This document shows, piece by piece, positions 32,832 through 42,011 of a stretch of 64,000 bases of DNA. The stretch's first letter is position 1. Every line of letters begins with the position of its first letter. Location: contig MKVK01000013.1 in the NCBI GenBank assembly GCA_001898825.1, positions 62,001 through 126,000 of the forward strand, written 5' to 3'. Both the position numbers and the translations under genes were made by a program. Below the pieces are notes generated by a model. The model had not been told where the DNA came from, searched no databases, and saw only the letters and a program-made list of their open reading frames with translations. Source of the DNA: Magnetospirillum sp. 64-120. Its GTDB lineage: Bacteria; Pseudomonadota; Alphaproteobacteria; Rhodospirillales; Magnetospirillaceae.

Positions 32832-34385
32832 TTACAGCGGAATGTTGCCGTGCTTCTTCGGCGGACGCAATTCGCGCTTGGCCAAGGACTTACGCAACGC
32901 CAACGCCACCATGCCGCGGGTTTCCGATGGCATGATCACGTCGGTGATGTAGCCGTTGCCGGCCGACAGGTAAGGCGAGGCGAATTCGTCGCGATAAGCC
33001 GCCGCCAGTTCGCGGGCCTTGGCCCGGCGGTCCTCGGCCTCGCCCAGTTCCTTGCGGTACAGGATGTTGATGGCGCCTTCCGCCCCCATGACGGCGATTT
33101 CGGCGCTGGGCCAGGCCAGCACCCAATCGGCCCCCATTTCCTGGCTGCACATGGCCAGATACGACCCGCCATAGGCCTTGCGCAAGATGACGGTGATCTT
33201 GGGCACGGTGGCCGATCCATAGGCGAACAACAGCTTGGCGCCATGGCGGATGATGCCGCCGCGTTCCTGTTCGATGCCGGGCAGGAAGCCGGGCACGTCC
33301 ACCAAGGTGACGACGGGAATGTTGAAGACGTTGCAGAAACGGACGAAACGCGCCCCCTTGTCGGACGCGTTGATGTCCAGCGCGCCGGCCATCACCGCCG
33401 GCTGGTTGGCGACGATGCCGCAGACCATGCCGCCGATGCGGGCCAGGCCGACGATCAGGTTGCAGGCCCAGCCGGCATGCACTTCCAGAAAGCTGCCGTC
33501 ATCCACCAGACGCTCGATCACCCGGCGCACGTCCATGGGCTCGGACGGGTCCTCGGGGACCAGTTCGTCCAAAGTGGGATCGGCCTCGACCGGGATGTCG
33601 GCCCACGGCTGATGCGGCGGGTCCTCGGTGTTGTTGGACGGCAGATAGGACAACAGCGCCTTGGCGATGTCGATGGCGTGGACGTCGTCTTCGGCGACGA
33701 AATGGGCGTTGCCGCTGACGGTGGCGTGCATCTCGGCGCTGCCCACCTGATCCATGGTATAGGCTTGGCCAGTCACCGCCTTGATCACTTCCGGGCCGGT
33801 GATGAACATGTGCGCGTTCTTGCGCGTCATGATGACGAAGTCCATCAAGGCCGGCGAATAGGCGGCGCCCCCGGCGCAGGGGCCCAGGATCAGGGCGATC
33901 TGCGGCACCACGCCGGTCAACATGACGTTCTGATAGAACACCTGGCCGTAACCCGACAGGGCGTCGACGCCTTCCTGGATGCGGGCGCCGCCCGAATCCT
34001 TGCACGCCACCAAGGGCACGCCCATCTTCAGCGCGTATTGCATGGTGGACACCAGCTTTTGCGCATGCATCTTGCCCAAGGTGCCGGCGGAAACGGTGAA
34101 ATCCTGGCTGAAGGCGGCGACCTGCCGGCCGGCGACGAAGCCGTTGCCGGCGACCACGCCGTCGCTGGGCAGTTCCTTGTCGCCCATGCCGAAAGCGGTG
34201 GCATGGTGGCGCACATGCATGCCGGTTTCCTGGAAGGTGCCGTCGTCGAACAGCACGTCCAGGCGCTCACGCGCCGTCAGCAGGCCCTTGGCGTGGCGTT
34301 CTTCGGCCTTGGCGGCCCCGCCGCCGGCCATGGCCTTGGCCCGCTTCTTGTCCAGACGCTGGCTCAGGCGATCGGATAAAGCCAT
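32832..34385 (-). CDS. acyl-CoA carboxyltransferase (methylmalonyl-CoA decarboxylase alpha type)
   Basis: A 517-aa carboxyltransferase of the PccB/MmdA family: 'KSGGARIQEGVDALSGYGQVF' with D for K at the first motif start, 'GPCAGGAAYSPALMDFVIM', 'LVDVPGFLPGIEQERGGIIRHGAKLLFAYG' and 'AYGGSYLAMCSQEMGADWVLAWPSAEIAVMG'. Next to OadG, biotin carrier and OadB genes it most probably acts as a Na+-pumping (methyl)malonyl-CoA decarboxylase. GGGGGAGC precedes the ATG. Confidence 0.9.
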   Translation of the reverse strand: MALSDRLSQRLDKKRAKAMAGGGAAKAEERHAKGLLTARERLDVLFDDGTFQETGMHVRHHATAFGMGDKELPSDGVVAGNGFVAGRQVAAFSQDFTVSAGTLGKMHAQKLVSTMQYALKMGVPLVACKDSGGARIQEGVDALSGYGQVFYQNVMLTGVVPQIALILGPCAGGAAYSPALMDFVIMTRKNAHMFITGPEVIKAVTGQAYTMDQVGSAEMHATVSGNAHFVAEDDVHAIDIAKALLSYLPSNNTEDPPHQPWADIPVEADPTLDELVPEDPSEPMDVRRVIERLVDDGSFLEVHAGWACNLIVGLARIGGMVCGIVANQPAVMAGALDINASDKGARFVRFCNVFNIPVVTLVDVPGFLPGIEQERGGIIRHGAKLLFAYGSATVPKITVILRKAYGGSYLAMCSQEMGADWVLAWPSAEIAVMGAEGAINILYRKELGEAEDRRAKARELAAAYRDEFASPYLSAGNGYITDVIMPSETRGMVALALRKSLAKRELRPPKKHGNIPL

Positions 34386-34452
34386 GAAATGCTCCCCCAC
34401 ATGGTCCGGTCATGGATGGTAGAAGCATTCACCGCACCGCACAAACGAAGAG

Positions 34453-35604
34453 TTAAAGTCCGCTGCCTTCATGGAACAAGGTATGGGGACCGGCCTTCGT
34501 CACGTCGTTGGTGCCGGTCAGCGCCATGGCGACGTCCAGTTCCTTGCGCATCAGGTCCAAGACCTGCGTCACGCCGCGGCCGCCATCGGCACCCAGGCCA
34601 TAAAGGAAGGCGCGGCCGACCATACAGGCCTTGGCCCCCAGGGCCAGGGCCTTCAGCACGTCGTGGCCACCGCGGATGGCGCCGTCCACCAGGATGTCGG
34701 CACGGCCGCCCACCGCCTTGACCACGCCGGGCAGTGCAGCGATGGAAGACGGTCCGCCATCCAACTGGCGGCCGCCATGGTTGGAGACGACGATGGCATC
34801 GGCACCGGCATCCAGGGCGGCGCGGGCATCGTCGGGATCGGTCACCCCCTTGATGACCAAGGGCCCCTGCCATTGCGATTTGATCCAGGCCACGTCGGCC
34901 CAGCCCATGGAGGGTTCGAACTGCCCGGAAATCCACTGCGCCATGGACGTTCCCGCCGGCTGCTTGGGGATGTGGCCGACCAGATTGCCGAAATTCCACC
35001 GCCGTCCGGCCAGCATGCGCAAGCCCCAACCCGGCTTGGTCGCCAGATCCAGCAGCGTCGGCAAGGTCAGGCGCGGCGGCACCGACAGACCGTTCCTGAT
35101 GTCACGATGGCGCTGGCCGGTGACCGGCAAGTCCACCGTCAGCACCAGGGCGGAACAACCGATCTTGGCGGCCCGGGCGATCAGCTGTGCGACGAAGTCG
35201 CGGTCCTTCATGAAATAAAGCTGGAACCAGAACGGCTTGGTGGTCGCCGCCGCCACCTCTTCCATGGAACAGATGGAAACGGTGGACAGGCAGAACGGCA
35301 CCCCGGCCGCTTCCGCCGCCTGGGCCGCCAAAATCTCGCCCCGCGCATGGACCAGACCGGCCAGACCGGTCGGCGCCAGCACCACCGGCAGGGAACAATC
35401 GCTTCCCGCCACCCGGCAATCCTTCTTGCGGTCGGACACGTCCACCATCACCCGTTGGCGCAGACGGATGGCATCCAGGTCACGGCGGTTGGCGGTCAGG
35501 GTCAGTTCGTCATAAGAGCCCCCGTCCACATAGTCGAAAATGGCCCTGGGCACCCGGCGACGGGCAAGGGCGCGGAAATCCTGGGGAGAGGTGACGACGG
35601 ACAT
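34453..35604 (-). CDS. lldD: FMN-dependent alpha-hydroxy-acid dehydrogenase (LldD-like)
   Basis: A 383-aa protein of the L-lactate dehydrogenase/glycolate oxidase family. 'RAIFDYVDGGSYDELTL', 'SDCSLPVVLAPTGLAGLVH' and 'VVSNHGGRQLDGGPSSIAALP' hold the FMN and catalytic His sites; 'DGAIRGGHDVLKALALGAKACMVGRAFLYGLGADG' binds phosphate. It oxidises L-lactate or a related hydroxy acid and feeds electrons to the chain. AGGAGCCG precedes the ATG. The exact substrate is inferred. Confidence 0.9.
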   Translation of the reverse strand: MSVVTSPQDFRALARRRVPRAIFDYVDGGSYDELTLTANRRDLDAIRLRQRVMVDVSDRKKDCRVAGSDCSLPVVLAPTGLAGLVHARGEILAAQAAEAAGVPFCLSTVSICSMEEVAAATTKPFWFQLYFMKDRDFVAQLIARAAKIGCSALVLTVDLPVTGQRHRDIRNGLSVPPRLTLPTLLDLATKPGWGLRMLAGRRWNFGNLVGHIPKQPAGTSMAQWISGQFEPSMGWADVAWIKSQWQGPLVIKGVTDPDDARAALDAGADAIVVSNHGGRQLDGGPSSIAALPGVVKAVGGRADILVDGAIRGGHDVLKALALGAKACMVGRAFLYGLGADGGRGVTQVLDLMRKELDVAMALTGTNDVTKAGPHTLFHEGSGL

Positions 35605-35641
35605 GGACGGCTCCTGGTATGACCGGGCCGAGGTATAGCAC

Positions 35642-35995
35642 CTAAGCCGTGTCCTCGGGAGGGGGCGTGTCACCGCCGACACGGCGCGCCTGTTCCAGGA
35701 TGGGCGCCACCTGTTCGGCGGGCAACCCCGCCGCCGACAGTTCGCGCCCCACCCGTAAAGCTTCCGCCGACAAGGCCTTGATCGCCGACATATCGCCCCG
35801 TGCCGCCGCCAGATGGGCGGCGTAATGAAGCGCTTCCACCTGCGACTGGGCGCGGGCCAAGCGGGTGGTCTCGCTGTCGTGCCGCAAATCCTTGGCCAAG
35901 CCCGACAGGGCCTGGACCAGATCGTCGCCGCTGGGCGGCGCGATGACGGCTTTGGCTTGGGGGTGCGGCGCCGGGCCGACACGGGACGCGCTCAT
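35642..35995 (-). CDS. uncharacterised 117-aa helical protein
   Basis: A mainly helical, Ala/Arg/Glu-rich protein ('DDLVQALSGLAKDLRHDSETTRLARAQSQVEALHYAAHLAAARG'). It ends 38 bp before the lldD-like start, in the same direction, and has AGGT nine bases before the ATG. No signal peptide or domain is recognised. It may be co-transcribed with the flavoenzyme. Confidence 0.6.
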   Translation of the reverse strand: MSASRVGPAPHPQAKAVIAPPSGDDLVQALSGLAKDLRHDSETTRLARAQSQVEALHYAAHLAAARGDMSAIKALSAEALRVGRELSAAGLPAEQVAPILEQARRVGGDTPPPEDTA

Positions 35996-36112
35996 CGGGT
36001 ACCTGAGTGTGAAGGACTTGCGTTTTACACGCCCCTACCCGGCTGAACCGTGCGCAGGTTTCCGCCTTGGGCCGCGTGTAAGGATCAGCAAAGCTTAACC
36101 GGATGACCGATC

Positions 36113-36277
36113 ATGTCCTCGTCCCCCGCCCCCCTGGACGCCCCGTTGATGACCCGTGCCGTACACTTGGCCGACCGCATGGGCATGGAATGGGGGGACT
36201 TTCTGTTCCTGTTGTCCATGGTCGAGCGCTATCTGCTGGATCAGGAAAACGGCGCCCCGCCGCCCAAGGATTTATAA
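36113..36277 (+). CDS. small 54-aa protein
   Basis: The ORF encodes MSSSPAPLDAPLMTRAVHLA and then an amphipathic helical part 'RMGMEWGDFLFLLSMVERYLL'. The sequence looks protein-like rather than random, but the ribosome site is weak and the last 37 bp overlap the convergent efflux-channel gene. It would be divergent from the gene at 35642-35995. Function unknown. Confidence 0.45.
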   Translation: MSSSPAPLDAPLMTRAVHLADRMGMEWGDFLFLLSMVERYLLDQENGAPPPKDL

Positions 36278-37626
36278 AGGCTCACCAGATCGGTGACCGC
36301 CTGGACCTGGGCCTCGGCCAGTTGAGCTTCCAGGCTGCGCAGTTCGCGCATGGCGTCCAGCACGTCCAGATACGAACTCATGCCCTTGTCATTCAGCTCG
36401 GTCGCCAGTTCCAGCGCAGCCCGACTGGTGGCCACCGCCAATTCCAAGGCCTGAACGCGTCGAGCCTGCTGGTCCCAGACGGCCAGATTGTCCTCGACCT
36501 CGCCCAGGGCGGCCAACACGGTGGACCGCCAGGTTTCACCGGCCTGCTGGGCCAGGGCGACACGGTAATCCACCTCGGCCCGTCGGGTGCCGCCATCCAG
36601 CAGCGGCAGGACCAAGCTGGGGCCGAACGACCAAGTGCGCCCCGCCATTTCCAGCAACGTCCCCGCCGAAACGGCCGACAAACCGACCGAGCCCGACAAG
36701 GTCAGGGACGGATACAGATCAGCCTGGGCGACGCCGATCTGGGCGGTAGCGGCGGCCAGCTGGCGTTCGGCCTGACGGATGTCGGGACGGTTGCGCACCA
36801 GATCGGCGGGCAACCCCAGACCGGGGGCGGCCGCCATATTGGGCACCGTCCCCGGCTGATCCAGCAATTGGGCCAAGGCCTGGGGGTGTTGGCCGGTCAG
36901 TACCCCCAGGGCATGCAGACGGACCGCCAATTCCGCCCGAAGCGGCGGCAAATCGGCCTTGGACGACGCCAGTTGCGCCTGGGCGCGGGCCAGATCCAGC
37001 CCCGACCCGGTGCCGGCCTGGAACTTGGCTTCGGTCAGCCCCACGGTGTCGGCATAAGACTCCATGGTTTCCCGGGCCACCCGCAGGCGCAGCTGATAGC
37101 CCCGCAGTTCCACGTAATTGCGCACCACGTCGCCCACCAGGGTCAGACGCACCCCGTCGGCTTCGGCCCGGCTGGCTTCGGCGGTGGCCATGGCGGCCTC
37201 CACCTGTCGTCCCAGACGCCCCCACAGGTCCAGTTCCCACGACGCATCGAAGCCCAGGCCGAAGCTGTTGGCGGTCTTGGCCTTGGTCTTGGTGCCACCG
37301 GTTTCGGTGGCCGGCGTGCGGCTGCGGCTGGCATCGGCGGTGCCGTCCACTTGCGGCCAGGTCCCGCCCGCCGCCTTGTCCACCAGGGCGCGGGCGGCAC
37401 GGACCGCAGATTCCGCCGCCATCAGGTCAGGATTGGCGGCCAAGGCGCGCACCACCAGAGCGCTGACCTGCGGATCGTCGAAGGCCTGCCACCATTCGCG
37501 GCCCTGGGGCGCGGTGGCGTAAGGCAAGCTCCAGCCCTGGGGCAGGTCGGCTTGGGGGGCGACGTAATCCGGGCCTTGGGCGCAGGCGCCGACGGCCAGC
37601 AGAACCAGCGGGATCAGCCGTTTCAT
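36241..37626 (-). CDS. NodT-family outer-membrane efflux lipoprotein
   Basis: A 461-aa TolC-like channel with a lipoprotein signal (VLLAVGAC, Cys15). 'GPDYVAPQADLPQGW' and 'REWWQAFDDPQVSALVVRALAANPDL' are NodT/OprM hallmarks; the later half has 'ALGVLTGQHPQALAQLL' and 'LVRNRPDIRQAERQLAAATAQIGVAQADLYPSLTLSGSVG'. It is last in a four-gene ABC export operon; its ATG overlaps the adaptor stop by four bases (ATGA). Confidence 0.93.
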   Translation of the reverse strand: MKRLIPLVLLAVGACAQGPDYVAPQADLPQGWSLPYATAPQGREWWQAFDDPQVSALVVRALAANPDLMAAESAVRAARALVDKAAGGTWPQVDGTADASRSRTPATETGGTKTKAKTANSFGLGFDASWELDLWGRLGRQVEAAMATAEASRAEADGVRLTLVGDVVRNYVELRGYQLRLRVARETMESYADTVGLTEAKFQAGTGSGLDLARAQAQLASSKADLPPLRAELAVRLHALGVLTGQHPQALAQLLDQPGTVPNMAAAPGLGLPADLVRNRPDIRQAERQLAAATAQIGVAQADLYPSLTLSGSVGLSAVSAGTLLEMAGRTWSFGPSLVLPLLDGGTRRAEVDYRVALAQQAGETWRSTVLAALGEVEDNLAVWDQQARRVQALELAVATSRAALELATELNDKGMSSYLDVLDAMRELRSLEAQLAEAQVQAVTDLVSLYKSLGGGAPFS

Positions 37627-38555
37627 GGCGACACCTCCAGATAGACGTCGACGATCTGGCCGGGATAGACCAGCACCTTGCCGTCGTTCGCGAACTGGTA
37701 GACCACCTGCAACACCCGGGTATCCACCCGTTCGGTGGAATCGCCGGTCAGCGACTTCTTGGGCGCCACGTAGGGTTCCACCTCGCGGAAGGCGATGGGG
37801 AAGTTCAGGTCCCGGTTGCCGCGCACGAAGGCCTGAGCCTGGGCGCCGGGGCGATAGCGCCAGGCGTCGTTTTCGTCGATGTCGACACGCACCGCCAGCA
37901 CGTCGATGCCGCCGACCATCACCAGGGGGCTGTCCAACTGCCCGGTGGGGGCGTATTCCCCCTGGCGGACATTGACCTGCATGACCTGGCCGTCCACCGG
38001 CGAACGCACCACCAGTCGGTCCAGCGACACCTGGATTTCCGCTTCTTCCGCCTTGGCCTGCACCACCTGGGCCTGGGCGGCGCGGACCTTGGCGTCGTCG
38101 GCTTGCATGGCGAAGCGCCGCTTGCCCAGGTCTTCCTGGCTGATGGCGCGGCGGTCGCCCAGGCTTTCCGCCAGTCGCAGCTGGTTGCGGGTGTCGGCAA
38201 GATTGGCTTCGGCTTGGGCGACGCTGGCTTGGGCTGCGGCCACCGCCGCCCGCTTGGTGGCCAATTGCGCCACCAGGTCGCGGCCATCCAGTCGGAACAG
38301 CTCGTCGCCGGCCTTGACCTTGGCTCCCACCGCCACCGCCACCTTTTCCACCACCCCGGCGATGGGGGTGGCCACCGCGATGTTGCGGGTGCCGGCTTCC
38401 AACAGGCCCGTGCCGGCCACATAGGCGGCAAACGGCGGCGAAGCCGGTTGCGCCACCGGCTGGGCGGCGGGCGGCGGCGCGGTGTCGCGCAGGGAAAGAC
38501 CGATGGCGGCGGCCAGGCCGATGGCGGCCAAAGCAGGCAGGATGAAAGGACGCAT
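37623..38555 (-). CDS. HlyD/MacA-family periplasmic adaptor of ABC exporter
   Basis: A 310-aa adaptor with an N-terminal anchor (FILPALAAIGLAAAIGLSL). Barrel-sandwich halves 'VATPIAGVVEKVAVAVGAKVKAGDELFRLDGRDL' and 'LVVRSPVDGQVMQVNVRQGEYA' flank a coiled coil of about 90 residues. It resembles DevB/MacA. It lies 3 bp after the ATPase gene and overlaps the channel gene, so the operon forms a full tripartite pump. Confidence 0.9.
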   Translation of the reverse strand: MRPFILPALAAIGLAAAIGLSLRDTAPPPAAQPVAQPASPPFAAYVAGTGLLEAGTRNIAVATPIAGVVEKVAVAVGAKVKAGDELFRLDGRDLVAQLATKRAAVAAAQASVAQAEANLADTRNQLRLAESLGDRRAISQEDLGKRRFAMQADDAKVRAAQAQVVQAKAEEAEIQVSLDRLVVRSPVDGQVMQVNVRQGEYAPTGQLDSPLVMVGGIDVLAVRVDIDENDAWRYRPGAQAQAFVRGNRDLNFPIAFREVEPYVAPKKSLTGDSTERVDTRVLQVVYQFANDGKVLVYPGQIVDVYLEVSP

Positions 38556-38558
38556 GGA

Positions 38559-39257
38559 TCAGTTTCCAGTGTTTTGGCGGATGGCGACGACACGGCCGTC
38601 ATCCATTTCGGCGATCCGGTCGGCGAAGGGGAAAATGCGCGAATCGTGGGTCACCACCAGCAGGCAGCAGTTCCGTTGGCGGGCCAGGTCGCGCAGCAGC
38701 CCCACCACCTGTTCGCCGGTCCGGTGATCCAGCGCGCTGGTGGGTTCGTCGCAGACGATCAGCGGCGGCGCGTGAACGATGGCCCGCGCGATGGCGACGC
38801 GCTGTTGCTGGCCGCCCGACAATTGGCCGGGCAGCATCTTGGCCTTGTCGGCCAAGCCCACCGGGTCCAGGGCGGCGCGGGCCATGTCCAGGGCGCGGGA
38901 CCGCTTCTCGCCCTGGATCAGCAGGGGGACGGCGACGTTTTCCATCACCGAAAGCGTCGGCACCAGATTGAAGGACTGGAAGACGAAACCGATGCCGTGG
39001 CGGCGCAGCCGGGTCTTTTCCGCCCCCGACAGGGCGAACAGGTCGTGTCCCAGCACCTGGACCGCCCCGCCGTCACCGTCCAGAACCCCGGCCAGCACCG
39101 ACAGCAACGTGGTCTTGCCACAGCCGGACGGCCCGACCAGCATCACCACCTCGCCGGCATCGGCCTGGAAATCGACGCCGCGCAGCGCGGGAACGGCGGT
39201 TTCGCCCTTGCCATAGGTCTTGGTCAGACCCTGGCAGCGCAAGATGGGGCCGCTCAT
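38559..39257 (-). CDS. ABC exporter ATP-binding protein (DevA/LolD/MacB type)
   Basis: A 232-aa ATPase: Walker A GPSGCGKTT, Q-loop 'GFVFQSFNLVPTLSVMENV', signature [15 protein letters not shown], Walker B LIVCDEPTSALD and a H-loop 'LLVVTHDSRIF'. It overlaps the permease stop by four bases and powers the permease at 39254-40411. Confidence 0.95.
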   Translation of the reverse strand: MSGPILRCQGLTKTYGKGETAVPALRGVDFQADAGEVVMLVGPSGCGKTTLLSVLAGVLDGDGGAVQVLGHDLFALSGAEKTRLRRHGIGFVFQSFNLVPTLSVMENVAVPLLIQGEKRSRALDMARAALDPVGLADKAKMLPGQLSGGQQQRVAIARAIVHAPPLIVCDEPTSALDHRTGEQVVGLLRDLARQRNCCLLVVTHDSRIFPFADRIAEMDDGRVVAIRQNTGN

Positions 39258-40411
39258 GCCTTGAACACCTGGGCGGGCTCAAGCCGCACCACCTTGCGGA
39301 TGGCCAGCAGAGCGGCGACCACCACCACCGACAGCGCCGCCGCGCCGCCCACCGCGATCAACTGCCAGGGCATGCGGAACACCAGATGCGGATCGACGCG
39401 GGCCAGATTGAAACCCATGGCCGCCCCGGCGCCGGCACCCAGGCCGAACCCGGCCAAACCCAGGTACAGCGCCTGGACCAGGATCATGCGCACCAGCATG
39501 GCGGACCCGGCGCCCATGGCCTTCATCACGCCGAAATGGCGCAGGTTGTCGTTGGTGAAATTATAGAAGGTCTGGCCGGCGATGAAGGCGCCGATCAAAA
39601 AGCCCATGCCGGCCGACATGGCGAAGTTCAGGATCATGCCGGTATTGCCCAGGAAATGTTTCAGCGAACGGTCGATGAAGCCTTCGGTGGTGTAAGCGGC
39701 CAGCCCGGTGCTGCGGCGGATGGCGTCAGCCACCGCCTGCGGGTCGGTGCCGTCTTTCACCCCCACCAGCACGAAGGACAGCAGCTTGCGTTCCGAGGAC
39801 AAGAAGGTCTTCACCCGCGCATAGGTGGTGTAGACGGTGGGCATGGACTGGAAGTTGCTGGACGAGATGGCGGTGCCCACCACCTGGGCCCGGTGGTCGT
39901 TCAACTCGATGGAATCGCCGATGGTCATGGGCCGCGTGCCGGTGCCTTGGGCCACCGCCAGCCGGCTGGCGGCGGACGCGGTGTCGACGATGATGCCGTC
40001 GGCCTGACGCAGGTCGGCCAACCGCCCCAGCACCATGCGCCCCGGCCCGCCGATCAGCGTCGTCTCGTCGATGCCGATCATCTGGCACTGGACGAAATCG
40101 CCGCTGTCCAGACGGGCGCGGATGCCGCCTTTATAAAGCGGCATGGCCCAGTCCACGCCTTGGATTCCGCGCACCCGTTGCAGTTCGGAATCCATCATCG
40201 GCTTAACGTCGTCTAAATGCTTCGCCTTGGGGTCCATGACCCAGACGTCGCCGATGCCGATGTCGGTGATGAAACCATAGGTGTGGCGCAGAATACCCAG
40301 AAAGGTCGCCGGCTGCTGGATCATCACGAAGGATGTGAAGGCCAGGGCGACGACGATCCCCAGATATTTGGCGCGATCGCCGACCAGCATGCGTAAGGCC
40401 ATGACCAGCAC
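39254..40411 (-). CDS. ABC exporter permease (FtsX/DevC-like)
   Basis: A 385-aa FtsX-type permease: one N-terminal membrane helix, a periplasmic domain of about 220 residues ('YGFITDIGIGDVWVMDPKAKHLDDVKP'), then three helices including 'AGMGFLIGAFIAGQTFYNFTNDNLRHFGVMKAMGA'. The GTG start at 40411 has AAGGA eight bases upstream; ATG at 40402 is possible. It is first in the operon. The exported substrate is not known. Confidence 0.88.
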   Translation of the reverse strand: MLVMALRMLVGDRAKYLGIVVALAFTSFVMIQQPATFLGILRHTYGFITDIGIGDVWVMDPKAKHLDDVKPMMDSELQRVRGIQGVDWAMPLYKGGIRARLDSGDFVQCQMIGIDETTLIGGPGRMVLGRLADLRQADGIIVDTASAASRLAVAQGTGTRPMTIGDSIELNDHRAQVVGTAISSSNFQSMPTVYTTYARVKTFLSSERKLLSFVLVGVKDGTDPQAVADAIRRSTGLAAYTTEGFIDRSLKHFLGNTGMILNFAMSAGMGFLIGAFIAGQTFYNFTNDNLRHFGVMKAMGAGSAMLVRMILVQALYLGLAGFGLGAGAGAAMGFNLARVDPHLVFRMPWQLIAVGGAAALSVVVVAALLAIRKVVRLEPAQVFKA

Positions 40412-40516
40412 AAAAACTATCCTTGTTCGGTTGTCGTCCCCCTTTCACGGCGCCCCGGTCGCCATCCTGCGATTTTTTCCGCAGGGCATCTGGCTTTCCC
40501 CCCGTGTAAGCGGCAT

Positions 40517-41119
40517 ATGCAGACAACAACGCCCATCCATGGCGGATATGACGAACGAATGATTTCCGATCAGGAGCTGCTGGTCGCCACCGGCCAAGGT
40601 GACCGCGCAGCCTTCGCCCAACTGATGGAACGGCACACGCCCTTTGCCCTGGCTTTGGGCATGCGCATGCTGGGGAATTCCGACGACGCCGAGGAAGTGG
40701 CGCAGGAAGCGTTTCTGCGCGTCTGGCGCAAGGCGCCCGATTGGGACGGCGACGGCGGCGCCCAATTCACCACCTGGCTTTACCGGGTGGTGATCAATCT
40801 GTGTACCGACCGCAAGCGCCGCCGCCCCATGTTGCCCATGGACGACGTCGAGGAACCGGCCGACCCCGCCCCTGACGGATTGGACCATGTGGCCCGATCC
40901 CAGGCGCAGAAGATGGTGAGCGACGGATTGGCCCAGTTGCCGGAACGTCAGCGTGCCGCCATCAGCCTGTGCCATCTGGGCGAGGTCAGCAACGCCGAGG
41001 CCGCCCAGGTTCTGGGGGTCACCGTCTCGGCCCTGGAATCGCTTTTGGTCCGCGGCCGCCGCGGACTTCGAGATTACTTGTCGCGGCTGGGATTCGCCGC
41101 ATCAGGAGACTTGCTATGA
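40517..41119 (+). CDS. ECF sigma factor with adjacent anti-sigma/sensor genes
   Basis: A 200-aa sigma factor: region 2 with 'NSDDAEEVAQEAFLRVWRKAP' and 'FTTWLYRVVINLCTDRKRR', and region 4 with 'LPERQRAAISLCHLGEVSNAEAAQVLGVTVSALESLLVRGRRGL'. The start at 40517 is uncertain; an in-frame ATG at 40559 gives 'MISDQELLVATGQGD', close to the usual ECF N-terminus. It overlaps the next gene by four bases (ATGA). The set resembles CnrYXH-type metal-responsive regulation. Confidence 0.9.
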   Translation: MQTTTPIHGGYDERMISDQELLVATGQGDRAAFAQLMERHTPFALALGMRMLGNSDDAEEVAQEAFLRVWRKAPDWDGDGGAQFTTWLYRVVINLCTDRKRRRPMLPMDDVEEPADPAPDGLDHVARSQAQKMVSDGLAQLPERQRAAISLCHLGEVSNAEAAQVLGVTVSALESLLVRGRRGLRDYLSRLGFAASGDLL

Positions 41120-41445
41120 CCACGCTCGATCGTGATGACGAATTGGACGCCCTGCTCAAGCGCTTCGACCCCGCCCATGCGCTGGACCCGCGCAGCGCCG
41201 CCCGCGTCAGCCGCATGGTGTTGACCCGCATCGCCAACGAAGGCGAAACGCAGCCGCGCTTCAGCCTGTCGCGTCTGCTGGGCCTGTGGGGCGGCATCCC
41301 CCGCTATGCCGGGTCGCTGGCCTTGGGCTTGGCCCTGGGTCTGGCCGTCGGATTAAGCGGCACCACCTCGACCGCCAGCCAGGGCGGAACCGGCGCCGCC
41401 CAGCTTTACGCCCAGGCCCAACCCCTGACCCCGCTGGGATTGTAA
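41116..41445 (+). CDS. putative anti-sigma factor, single-pass membrane protein
   Basis: A 109-aa protein with a cytoplasmic, charged N-terminus (TTLDRDDELDALLKRFDPAHAL), one membrane helix (YAGSLALGLALGLAVGL) and a short periplasmic tail. The size and layout resemble CnrY-like anti-sigma factors. It is coupled to the ECF gene by overlap, and followed after 2 bp by a sensor-like gene. No domain is recognised with confidence. Confidence 0.65.
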   Translation: MTTLDRDDELDALLKRFDPAHALDPRSAARVSRMVLTRIANEGETQPRFSLSRLLGLWGGIPRYAGSLALGLALGLAVGLSGTTSTASQGGTGAAQLYAQAQPLTPLGL

Positions 41446-41447
41446 CC

Positions 41448-41888
41448 ATGAATTTCCGCCATATCCGGACCTGGCTTCTGGTCGCCTCGTTGGCCGCCAA
41501 CGGTTTTTTGGCCGGCATGCTGCTTGCCCCGCACCCGCAAAAGCCCTTTGGACCGCCGCCGCCCGACGGCCTGTTGAACCACATGACCTCGGTGCTGTCG
41601 GAACAAGACGCCCGTATTCTGCGGCAAGTGGCCAAAGAACAGGGACTGACCGGCCAGCCGCCCGACGATTTCGAAAACTTCCACCGCCGCGCCAACGAAA
41701 TGATGCGGCAGGAAAATTTCGACGCTGCCGCCTTTGCCCAATTGGTCGACGAATTCGCCGTCAAACGCGAAAAAGCCGGCGACCTGATCGGCCGCATGCT
41801 GGTCCACGCCCTGCCGCAGATGAGTCTGGAAGGCCGCCGCGCCATTGCCGACCTGCGGCCGCCCGAACCACCCAAGCCTAGGCAATAA
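41448..41888 (+). CDS. periplasmic CnrX/ZraP-like metal sensor
   Basis: A 146-aa protein with an N-terminal membrane anchor (TWLLVASLAANGFLAGMLL) and a helical periplasmic domain ('MTSVLSEQDARILRQVAKEQ', 'FHRRANEMMRQENFDAAAFAQLVDEFAVKREKAG') of the heavy-metal-resistance/periplasmic-sensor fold. His and Met residues could bind metal. With the two upstream genes it forms a sigma, anti-sigma and sensor triad. Confidence 0.75.
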   Translation: MNFRHIRTWLLVASLAANGFLAGMLLAPHPQKPFGPPPPDGLLNHMTSVLSEQDARILRQVAKEQGLTGQPPDDFENFHRRANEMMRQENFDAAAFAQLVDEFAVKREKAGDLIGRMLVHALPQMSLEGRRAIADLRPPEPPKPRQ

Positions 41889-42011
41889 TTGCCGGGCAAG
41901 GCGGCAGCTTTTGCCTAGCTAAGCCAATGATTTTTTTCAATTTTTTCGCCTGAATACGTCGCCGCCGCCGTGTAAACCGGTAACAAGCCAATCCTGATCG
42001 GGGTGCCGACC

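Noticed and set aside
35642-35982. An N-terminal extension of the lldD-like protein reaching to 35982
   Set aside because: The frame is open, but the family starts at the ATG at 35604 with its own ribosome site, and a better separate gene occupies 35642-35995 in another frame.
36103-37644. A 513-codon plus-strand frame over the efflux-channel gene
   Set aside because: It is antisense to the NodT-like gene, which has a lipobox and family motifs; the frame is Gln/Gly/His-rich.
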